Shown piece by piece: positions 57,463 through 64,000 of a DNA stretch of 64,000 bases. Source of the stretch: Methylosinus sp. PW1. Its GTDB lineage: Bacteria > Pseudomonadota > Alphaproteobacteria > Rhizobiales > Beijerinckiaceae. The translations under genes were made by a program, and so were the position numbers. The stretch lies in contig NZ_JQNK01000009.1 in NCBI RefSeq assembly GCF_000745215.1, forward strand, positions 310,001 to 374,000, read 5' to 3'. Every line of letters starts with the position of its first letter. Within the stretch, counting starts at the first letter, position 1. The notes below the pieces were generated by a model, which searched no databases, was not told where the DNA came from, and was given only the letters and a program-made list of their open reading frames with translations.

Positions 57463-57593
57463 CCGCGCCCCCACCCTCCCCTTCAGGGGGAGGGTCGCGC
57501 CGTAGGCGCGGGGTGGGGTCCGCGCAACAAAGACTCGGGCTCACCCCACCCCGGCCTGCTGCGCAGGCCGACCCTCCCCCTGAAGGGGAGGGT
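57463..57593. repeat. Paired-hairpin repeat, family C copy 2
   Basis: Same organisation and orientation as copy 1 with a different central spacer (CGCGCAACAAAGACTCGGGC). It lies between the DUF559 gene and glyS, 45 bp before the glyS start. Confidence 0.9.
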
Positions 57594-57637
57594 GGAAGAA
57601 CGCCTCGTTTCCGCACGCACGAGAAACAGATAAATCG

Positions 57638-59974
57638 ATGCCCGACCTTCTCCTCGAACTCTTCAGCGAAGAAATCCCCGCCCGCATGCAGCGTCAGGCG
57701 GCCGATGATCTGCAGCGGCTGGTCTGCAGCGCGCTCGCCGAAAAGGGGCTGACCTATGAGGGCGCGGCCGCTCATGCGACGCCGCGACGGCTGGCGCTGC
57801 ATATCGCCGGCCTGCCCGGCCGCCAGCCCGATACGCGCGAGGAGAAGAAGGGTCCGCGCGTCGGCGCGCCCGAGGCCGCCATTCAGGGCTTTCTGAAGAG
57901 CGCCGGCCTCGCGTCGATCGACGAGGCGAAGGTCGAGAAGGACGCCAAAAAAGGCGAGTTCTATGTCGCCGTCATCGAGCGCGCCGGGCGCGAGACGATA
58001 GAGGTGCTGGCGGATCTGCTGCCGGGCATTGTGAAGAGCTTCCCCTGGCCGAAATCCATGCGCTGGGGCAAGGCGTCGACGCGGCTCGATTCGCTGCGCT
58101 GGGTGCGCCCGCTGCAATCCATCCTCGCCACTTTCGGGACCGAGATGGAGACGCCGGATGTGGTGCGCTTCTCTGTCGATGGAATCGAGAGCGGCGATGT
58201 CTCCCACGGCCATCGCTTCCTGGCGCCGGCCCCCTTCGCCGTGAAGCGCTTCGACGATTACGTCCCCGCGCTCGAGAAGGCGAAAGTCGTGCTCGACGCC
58301 GCGCGCCGGCGCGATATCGTCCTGCATGACGCGCGCAATCTCGCCATGGCGCTGGGGCTGGAGCTCATCGAGGACGCCGCGCTGCTCGAGGAGGTCGCCG
58401 GCCTCGTCGAATGGCCGGTGACGCTGATGGGCGCTTTCGACGAGAGCTTTCTCTCCATTCCGCCCGAGGTCATTCGCGCGACCATTCGCGTCAATCAGAA
58501 ATGCTTCGTGCTGAAACGCCATGACGGCGGGCTCGCCAATCGCTTCATCCTCGTCTCGAACATTGAGGCGAGCGACGGTGGCGAGACGATCGTCGGCGGC
58601 AATCAGCGCGTCATCGCCGCGCGCCTGTCGGACGCGAAATTTTTCTATGAGACCGATCTGAAGACGCCGCTCGGCGAGCGCCTGCCCAAGCTCGACACTA
58701 TCGTCTTCCATGAAAAGCTCGGCACGCAGGGCGAGCGCGTGAAGCGCATAGAGGCGCTGGCGCGCGAGCTTGCCCCCATCGTCGGCGCCGATGCGGACAA
58801 GGCCGCGCGGGCGGCGACGCTCGCCAAGGCCGATCTCGTCACCGAAATGGTCGGCGAGTTCCCCGAGCTGCAAGGACTCATGGGCCGCTATTATGCGGCG
58901 GCGCAGGGCGAAGACGCCGAGGTCGCAGCGGCGCTCGAGGAGCATTACAAGCCGCAGGGGCCGGCGGACCGTATTCCGACGAGCCCGGTGTCCATCGCCG
59001 TGGCGCTCGCCGACAAGCTCGACACGCTGGTCGGCTTTTGGGCGATCGACGAGAAGCCGACCGGGAGCAAGGACCCTTATGCGCTGCGGAGAGCGGCGCT
59101 GGGCGTCATCCGCCTCGCGCTCGAGAATGAGCTGCGGCTGCCGCTGCGCGAAGCATTCGCCGCCGCGCAATGGCCGGTGTGGCTCGCGGCGCGCACGCCG
59201 CTGCGCGAGCTGGTGACGAGCGAGGTCAATCGCGTCGCCTCGGACCTGTCGCCGAGCGGCTCCGCAAGCCTGACCGCAGATGCGGAGGCGCATCTGCGCC
59301 GCGACATTGAGAAGCAGTTGCACGCCGTCGGCAGAGAGGCGGGCGCCGAGGCGCCCTCGCCCGCCGCCGAGATTTTCTTGCGCGAGACGCTGCCGCCCCT
59401 GCTGGCCGCCAATGCGGCCGATCTCCTCGCCTTTTTCATCGACCGCCTGAAGGTCTACCTTCGCGATCGCGGCGCACGATATGACCTCATCGATGCGGCG
59501 CTCGGGGCCTCGGCCTCGGCGCAGTCTCGAGAAGGGAGCGCGCAAATGCCGGACGATCTGCTCACCATCACGCGCAAGGTGGAGGCTCTGGGCAAATTCC
59601 TCGACACCGACGACGGCAAGAACCTGCTCGCCGGCTTTCGCCGCGCCGCCAATATTCTCAAGATCGAGGAGAAGAAGGACGGCGCCGGCGCCTATGACGA
59701 GCCGCACCATCCCAATCTGCGCATGGAGCTGCCCGAGCATAAGCTCGCCGCCGCCATCAAGCGCGCGCGGGAAGAGACCGCCGAGCGGCTGGACAAGGAG
59801 AATTTCGAGAGCGCCATGCAGGCGCTGTCGAAGCTGCGCGAGCCCGTCGACGACTTCTTCGAGGCGGTGACGGTGAATTGCGACGATCCGAAAGTGCGCC
59901 TCAACCGCCTGCGCCTGCTCGCCGAGCTGCGCGAGGCCATGCTGCAGGTGGCGGATTTCTCGAAAGTGGCGTGA
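57638..59974 (+). CDS. glyS: Glycyl-tRNA synthetase beta subunit
   Basis: 778 residues, ATG at 57638, somewhat longer than E. coli GlyS (689) through extra Ala/Glu-rich segments. [45 protein letters not shown] and HGHRFLAP (as [11 protein letters not shown]) are GlyS hallmarks, as are [20 protein letters not shown] and [20 protein letters not shown]. The C-terminal DALR anticodon domain ends the chain ([20 protein letters not shown]). The alpha subunit gene glyQ, usually directly upstream, is not in this window; trxB, DUF559 and repeats occupy that place. Confidence 0.96.
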   Translation: MPDLLLELFSEEIPARMQRQAADDLQRLVCSALAEKGLTYEGAAAHATPRRLALHIAGLPGRQPDTREEKKGPRVGAPEAAIQGFLKSAGLASIDEAKVEKDAKKGEFYVAVIERAGRETIEVLADLLPGIVKSFPWPKSMRWGKASTRLDSLRWVRPLQSILATFGTEMETPDVVRFSVDGIESGDVSHGHRFLAPAPFAVKRFDDYVPALEKAKVVLDAARRRDIVLHDARNLAMALGLELIEDAALLEEVAGLVEWPVTLMGAFDESFLSIPPEVIRATIRVNQKCFVLKRHDGGLANRFILVSNIEASDGGETIVGGNQRVIAARLSDAKFFYETDLKTPLGERLPKLDTIVFHEKLGTQGERVKRIEALARELAPIVGADADKAARAATLAKADLVTEMVGEFPELQGLMGRYYAAAQGEDAEVAAALEEHYKPQGPADRIPTSPVSIAVALADKLDTLVGFWAIDEKPTGSKDPYALRRAALGVIRLALENELRLPLREAFAAAQWPVWLAARTPLRELVTSEVNRVASDLSPSGSASLTADAEAHLRRDIEKQLHAVGREAGAEAPSPAAEIFLRETLPPLLAANAADLLAFFIDRLKVYLRDRGARYDLIDAALGASASAQSREGSAQMPDDLLTITRKVEALGKFLDTDDGKNLLAGFRRAANILKIEEKKDGAGAYDEPHHPNLRMELPEHKLAAAIKRAREETAERLDKENFESAMQALSKLREPVDDFFEAVTVNCDDPKVRLNRLRLLAELREAMLQVADFSKVA

Positions 59975-59976
59975 GG

Positions 59977-60098
59977 CCCCCTCCCCAGCCCTCCCCCGCT
60001 GCGCGGGAGAGGGGGCAGATTCGGCGCTTCATCGGGGTTTCGCGTAGCGTTTGCCGTCTCCCTCCCCCGCAATTGCGGGGGAGGGTGAGGGAGGGGGC
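59977..60098. repeat. Paired-hairpin repeat, family B copy 2 (inverted)
   Basis: CCCCCTCCCCAGCCCTCCCC CGCTGCGCGGGAG, spacer GGCAGATTCGGCGCTTCATC, TTTCGCGTAGCGTTTGCCG, and CCTCCCCCGCAATTGCGGGG GAGGG. It is the reverse complement of copy 1 at 17098-17218. It lies between convergent glyS and the LpoA-like gene. Confidence 0.9.
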
Positions 60099-60105
60099 GC
60101 GCTGC

Positions 60106-61335
60106 TTACGCCCCGTTCCCCGTAAACGTCCGCGGCGCGGGCGAGAGCACCTTGGCGGCGGCGCCGGAAATCTCCAGCACGGAGAGGCCGCGCTCGTTCA
60201 TGCCGTCGGCCTTGAAGCGGAACACGCCATCGGCGCCGTTGAAGCCCGACGGATTGACCAGCACATTGTCCGAATAGCGCTGCGAGCCCTGGCTGCGCGA
60301 CAGAGCGATGGCCAGCGACACGGCGTCATAAGCGAGCGTCGCTATGCGGGCCGGATCGGTGTTGAACTTGGCGCGGTAGCGCTGCGCCAGGGAGTTGAAG
60401 CCGGCGTTCTCCGGCGCGACGAACCAGGCGCCCTGCAGCGCCGGAAGCTTCAGCACGCGGGCGTCGTTCCAGAGGCCGGTGCCGAGCACCTGAATGCGCT
60501 TGGTGTCGATATGCGCCGCCTGCAATTCCTGCGAGACGGCGGCCATGGCCTCGGCCTGCTCGGGGATGAACAGAGCGTCGATCTGCTCGGCCGCCTGGGC
60601 GATACGCTGCACCGAAGGCTGCACGGCGCCGGGCTTGTAGCGCTCGATCGTCAGCACGCGCATTCCGTGATTGGCGGCGCTCTGCTGGAATTGCGCCAGC
60701 GCCACAGTGCCATAGTCATTCTCCGGCACCAGCGCGGCGATCGATTTCTTGCCGCGCTGCGCGGCGAAATCGACGATGCGCTCGACATAGCCCTCGACCA
60801 GGAAGGACAGGAGATAGACGCCCTTGCCGGCGACGGAGGAATCGGTCGAGAAGGCGATGATCGGCTTGCCTGCGCCGCGGGCGACGCGCGCCGCCTCCTT
60901 GACGCCGCTGGCGAAGACGGGGCCGATGACGATCTCCGCGCCCTCGTTTATGGCGTTTTGCGCGGCCTGGGCGGCGCCGGCGGGCGTCGAATGATCGTCC
61001 TTGACCAGAATGGTCACATCATTGGCGCCGCTGTCGGCATAGGCGAGCTTGGCGGCGTTCAGCAGCGAGGCGCCCACCTGGCTCGGCCCGGAGGCCATGG
61101 AGAGCGGCACGATCAGCGCGATGCGCGTCGCGCCGCTGCCGATCAGCTCGCCCTCATTGAGCTGGCCGACCTCCACCTTGCCGAGCGGCGCCGAGAGCCG
61201 CAGATCGGGAGCGCCGGGAACGCCCGGCCCCGCCGTGGGATTGCAGGCGCAGAGAAAGGACGCCGCAGCCAAGGCGCAGACGAGGCGCGCCGACGCCGCA
61301 GCGCCGCCCCGCCGAAACCTGTTCCGCCTACCCAT
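60106..61335 (-). CDS. Penicillin-binding protein activator-like lipoprotein (Peripla_BP_6 fold)
   Basis: 409 residues from the ATG at 61335; the frame to 61491 has no conserved extension. Lipoprotein signal FLCAC with lipid Cys31. The rest is a type I periplasmic-binding-protein fold: RIALIVPLSMASGPSQVGAS LLNAAKLAYADSG, VIGPVFASGVKEAARVARGA, SIAALVPENDYGTVALAQFQ and ARIATLAYDAVSLAIALS. Such proteins beside rsmI-yraN correspond to LpoA, the outer-membrane activator of PBP1A, though the tetratricopeptide N-domain of E. coli LpoA is absent. An amino-acid binding role is the alternative. Divergent from rsmI by about 195 bp. Confidence 0.82.
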   Translation of the reverse strand: MGRRNRFRRGGAAASARLVCALAAASFLCACNPTAGPGVPGAPDLRLSAPLGKVEVGQLNEGELIGSGATRIALIVPLSMASGPSQVGASLLNAAKLAYADSGANDVTILVKDDHSTPAGAAQAAQNAINEGAEIVIGPVFASGVKEAARVARGAGKPIIAFSTDSSVAGKGVYLLSFLVEGYVERIVDFAAQRGKKSIAALVPENDYGTVALAQFQQSAANHGMRVLTIERYKPGAVQPSVQRIAQAAEQIDALFIPEQAEAMAAVSQELQAAHIDTKRIQVLGTGLWNDARVLKLPALQGAWFVAPENAGFNSLAQRYRAKFNTDPARIATLAYDAVSLAIALSRSQGSQRYSDNVLVNPSGFNGADGVFRFKADGMNERGLSVLEISGAAAKVLSPAPRTFTGNGA

Positions 61336-61530
61336 GACCAATGGAAGCCTCCCGCTCGAACGGCCCGATGAAATCGCCGTCTTATACGCGATTGCGGAAA
61401 GCGCGCGGCAACCCCTAAATTGAAATAAAATGGAATTTTGCGGGGAAATTGCGGCCTTGAACGCGCTTTCCATGTTCTGTAAAAAGAACATGCGGACGAT
61501 TCATCGAACGCATCGGCAGAGAGGCGGGCC

Positions 61531-62454
61531 ATGAGCGAGGGAAAAGTGACGACGCCGGCGGCTTATACCGCTTTCGGCCTGAGGGCGGAGGCGGAGAAGA
61601 TCGCGCCCGGGCTGCATCTCGTCGCGACGCCGATCGGCAATCTGAAGGATATTTCCTTCCGCGCCTTGTCGACGCTGGCGGCGGCCGACGCCGTCGTGGC
61701 GGAGGACACGCGCGTCACCAAGACTTTGCTCGCCCATTATGGGATTTCGACGCCGCTCGTCGCCTATCACGAGCACAACGCCCATGTGATGCGGCCGCAT
61801 CTCATCGCGCGGCTGGAGGCCGGAGCGGCGCTCGCGCTGGTCTCCGACGCCGGCACGCCGCTGGTCTCCGACCCGGGCTTCAAGCTCGTGGCCGAGTCGC
61901 TGGAGAAGGGAATCAAGGTCACATCGGTCCCCGGCCCTTCCGCCGTGCTGGCGGCGCTGGTCGTCGCCGGCTTGCCGACGGATCGCTTCTTCTTCGAGGG
62001 ATTTTTGCCGCATAAGGGCGGACCGCGGCGGGCGCGGCTCGCCGAGCTGGCGCGCATTCCCGGCACTCTCGTGTTCTTCGAATCGCCCAAGCGCGTCGCC
62101 GAGACGCTGGAGGACGCCGCCGCCGTGCTCGGCCCGCGCGACGCGGCAATCGCCCGCGAGCTGACCAAGCTCTATGAATCGGTGCGGCGCGGCAAGCTCG
62201 ACGCGCTCGCCGCCGCTCTGCGCGAGGAGGAGCCGCCGCGCGGCGAGATCGTCGTGCTGATCGCCCCGCCCGGCGCGGGCGCCGAGGCGACGAGCGAGGC
62301 GGAGCTCGACGCCAAGCTCGAGGAGGCGCTCGCCGCCCATTCGCTGAAAGACGCCGCCAGCGTCGTCTCCGCCTCCACCGGACGGCCGCGCCGCGAGGTC
62401 TATGCGCGAGCGATCAAGCTCGCCGCCGAGCGCGAGAGCGAGACGCGCGAGTGA
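61531..62454 (+). CDS. rsmI: 16S rRNA (cytidine1402-2'-O)-methyltransferase RsmI
   Basis: 307 residues, ATG at 61531. Tetrapyrrole-methylase fold: GLHLVATPIGNLKDISFRAL, VVAEDTRVTKTLLAHYGI, ALVSDAGTPLVSDPGFKLV and VPGPSAVLAALVVAGLPTDR FFFEGFLPHK are the RsmI signatures. Together with RsmH it modifies C1402 in the ribosomal P site. The C-terminal extension is Ala/Glu-rich. It overlaps yraN by four bases (GTGA), the conserved rsmI-yraN arrangement. Confidence 0.97.
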   Translation: MSEGKVTTPAAYTAFGLRAEAEKIAPGLHLVATPIGNLKDISFRALSTLAAADAVVAEDTRVTKTLLAHYGISTPLVAYHEHNAHVMRPHLIARLEAGAALALVSDAGTPLVSDPGFKLVAESLEKGIKVTSVPGPSAVLAALVVAGLPTDRFFFEGFLPHKGGPRRARLAELARIPGTLVFFESPKRVAETLEDAAAVLGPRDAAIARELTKLYESVRRGKLDALAAALREEEPPRGEIVVLIAPPGAGAEATSEAELDAKLEEALAAHSLKDAASVVSASTGRPRREVYARAIKLAAERESETRE

Positions 62455-62825
62455 GCGAGACGGAAGAAAGGCGCGCGCGCCATCGCGGCGGCCTGCGCGC
62501 CGAGACGATCGCGGCGCTTTTCCTGAGAGCCAAATTCTACGCCATCCTCGACCGCCGCTATCGCATTCGCGGCGGCGAGATCGACATTGTGGCGCGTCGC
62601 GGTCGGACCATCGCTTTCGTGGAAGTGAAAGCGCGCGCCAATCTCGAAGAAGCGATGATCTCCATCACCGAGGAGAAGCGCCGGCGCATCTCCCGCGCGG
62701 CGTCGAAATGGCTGGCGTCCAATCCCTGGGCCGCCGACCATGTGCTGCGCGGCGACGCGGTCTATATCGCGCCGAAGCGCCTGCCGCTGCATGTGGAAGC
62801 GGCGTTCGAGCTGGATTTGGGATGA
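62451..62825 (+). CDS. yraN: YraN (UPF0102) family nuclease-like protein
   Basis: 124 residues from a GTG at 62451 overlapping the end of rsmI. HRGGLRAETIAALFLRAKFY AILDRRYRIRGGEIDIVARR and FVEVKARANLEEAMISITEE KRRRISRAA match the UPF0102 core, an Endonuc_Holl-like PD-(D/E)xK fold with Glu and Asp in GEIDIV and Glu-x-Lys in EVKAR. Biochemical role unproven. Ends FELDLG. Confidence 0.95.
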   Translation: MSETEERRARHRGGLRAETIAALFLRAKFYAILDRRYRIRGGEIDIVARRGRTIAFVEVKARANLEEAMISITEEKRRRISRAASKWLASNPWAADHVLRGDAVYIAPKRLPLHVEAAFELDLG

Positions 62826-62858
62826 AGTAAAGAGGCGAGAAGCTGAAGCCGCGGCCCT

Positions 62859-62913
62859 TCCTTCTCCCGCTTGCGGGAGAAGGTGTCGCGCGAATGCGCG
62901 ACGGATGAGGGTC
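62859..62913. repeat. Family A repeat copy 4
   Basis: CCTTCTCCCGCTTGCGGGAG AAGG, a variant second hairpin (TGTCGCGCGAATGCGCGACG) and GGATGAGGGTCC. Inverted partner follows 14 bp later. Confidence 0.85.
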
Positions 62914-62927
62914 CGTGGGACGCAAGG

Positions 62928-62987
62928 CGCCCTCATCCGACCCTCGCTGACGCGAGGGCCACCTTGTCCCACAAGTGGGAGAAGGAA
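62928..62987. repeat. Family A repeat copy 5
   Basis: CCCTCATCCGACCCTCGCTG ACGCGAGGGCC ACCTTGTCCCACAAGTGGGA GAAGG, inverted relative to copy 4. The pair lies between convergent yraN and the chemotaxis receptor. Confidence 0.85.
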
Positions 62988-63021
62988 GGGCGCGAACTTT
63001 TTTTGTCTCGAGTGGACTGTC

Positions 63022-64000
63022 TCAGCTCGCGAGGCTCTGCGCCAGCTCTTCCGTATGCGCCTGGGTGCGGCGGGCCATATGGTCGATCTCGCGGGCGAGC
63101 GTCACGATCGACTCGGCGCCGGCGCCGGTCATGGCCATGGCGCTCGCCACTTGCGAGACATGCTGCGACATGGCCGAGGCGCTGTCGGCCGCCGAGCGCA
63201 CGCTGCGGGTGATGTCCTTGGTGGCGGCGTCCTGCTCGTGGACGGCGGAGGTGATGATCGCCGAAATATGCTCCACCTCGGCGATCTTGTTCTTGATCTT
63301 GTCGATGGAGGAGACGGAGAGATTGGTCGCCGCCTGAATCTCGGAAATCTGATCGGCGATCTCCTGCGTCGCCTTGCCGGTCTGGGTGGCGAGGCTCTTG
63401 ACCTCCTGCGCCACCACGGCGAAGCCGCGGCCCGCCTCGCCGGCGCGCGCCGCCTCTATGGTGGCGTTGAGCGCGAGAAGATTGGTCTGCGCGGCGATGC
63501 GCGAGATGAGGCTGACGACGTCACCGACGCGATTGGCGGCGGCGGAGAGGCGCAGCATCTCGGCGCTGGAGCCATTGGTCTCCTGCACGGCCTGGCGCAC
63601 CACTGTGGTCGACTCCACCGCCTGACGGCTGATCTCGCCGATCGCCTCCAGCAATTGCTCCGAGGCGGTGGCGACGGAGGCGACGTCGGCGGCCGCCTGC
63701 AACGAGGCGGTGCGGGCGAAATCCGTATCCTCGCGGGCGCGACGTTCCTGCACGATCATCTCCTCCGATGCGCCGGCCATTTTCTTCGTCAGCTCGCCGA
63801 GCGCCGCGGTCGTCGCCGAAAGCTCGTGGGAATAATGCTCGACCTGATCGCGAATCACAGCCTCGCGGCGCAGCCGCTCCTCGCGATCGTCGCGGGCGCG
63901 GATCTCGGCCGCCATCTCATTATTGGCCCGCACCGCGTCGCGCAGCACGATCAAAGCCTTGGAGATCGCGCCGATCTCGTCGCCGCGCTCGGCGCCCTGC
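63022..64000 (-). CDS. Methyl-accepting chemotaxis protein, N-terminal part outside window
   Basis: The frame is open to the window edge at 64000; at least 325 residues seen. It begins with the end of a HAMP domain ([20 protein letters not shown]) and continues as the cytoplasmic four-helix signalling bundle. The hairpin tip is intact: [40 protein letters not shown]. The C-terminus has no CheR-binding NWETF pentapeptide (ends ELAQSLAS). The sensory and membrane part is outside the window, so the ligand is unknown. It signals through CheA/CheW. Confidence 0.93.
   Translation of the reverse strand, partial: QGAERGDEIGAISKALIVLRDAVRANNEMAAEIRARDDREERLRREAVIRDQVEHYSHELSATTAALGELTKKMAGASEEMIVQERRAREDTDFARTASLQAAADVASVATASEQLLEAIGEISRQAVESTTVVRQAVQETNGSSAEMLRLSAAANRVGDVVSLISRIAAQTNLLALNATIEAARAGEAGRGFAVVAQEVKSLATQTGKATQEIADQISEIQAATNLSVSSIDKIKNKIAEVEHISAIITSAVHEQDAATKDITRSVRSAADSASAMSQHVSQVASAMAMTGAGAESIVTLAREIDHMARRTQAHTEELAQSLAS

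Noticed and set aside
57440..59740. 766-residue frame antisense to glyS
   Set aside because: Shadow frame; it also runs through the family C repeat, and glyS is unambiguous.

Overview
GC-rich chromosomal window from an alphaproteobacterium, most likely of the Hyphomicrobiales (Rhizobiales), perhaps a Methylocystaceae/Beijerinckiaceae-type organism. This rests on gene order (carB-greA-trxB, rsmI-yraN, bamD-recN, chorismate mutase-hisC-tyrA), codon usage and several Rhizobiales-like palindromic repeats. No 16S rRNA or methane/methanol gene is present to settle the genus. No rRNA, tRNA or CRISPR array was seen.

Layout. 1-6835: a surface-glycan or secondary-metabolite cluster with a secreted glycosidase-like protein (cut by the window edge), two GT4 glycosyltransferases, an AT3 acyltransferase, a NodU/CmcH carbamoyltransferase and a frameshifted glycosyltransferase remnant. 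6836-8253: a gene graveyard with recognisable fragments of histidine kinase and DCC-family genes. 8254-12174: a metal-uptake operon (small Cys/His-rich secreted protein, siderophore-type TonB receptor, PepSY membrane protein). 12523-16791: DctA-type transporter, aldo/keto reductase, ferredoxin, MtnC-like phosphatase, GNAT acetyltransferase. 17249-28736: uvrA, a GT4 enzyme, clpA-clpS, rhlE, a thioredoxin-like ferredoxin, rlmH and rsfS. 28761-36632: tandem terminators, quinone reductase, a second TonB receptor, a UbiH-type hydroxylase, a PAS histidine kinase lacking its phospho-acceptor His, and a patatin-like phospholipase. 36689-39606: aromatic amino-acid operon. 39863-43820: ParDE-like toxin-antitoxin pair, lytic transglycosylase, recN and bamD. 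44019-48436: sterol-desaturase-like enzyme, YadA-type trimeric adhesin, and a secreted-protein gene cut by an IS5-family element. 48562-64000: spermidine-synthase-like protein, DUF167, carB, greA, an ELM1-family protein carrying an in-frame repeat, trxB, a DUF559 endonuclease between direct repeats, glyS, an LpoA-like lipoprotein, rsmI, yraN and a chemotaxis receptor (cut by the window edge).

Most genes are ordinary core functions. The most unusual signals are: (i) at least three multi-copy families of paired-hairpin repeats, one of them read through as protein inside the ELM1 gene and another flanking the DUF559 endonuclease gene; (ii) a precise, recent IS insertion with a 4-bp duplication whose removal restores a 193-residue reading frame; (iii) a sensor kinase with His-to-Leu and Gly-to-Glu changes at signature positions; (iv) a BamD without a lipidation cysteine; (v) the graveyard junction near 7821.
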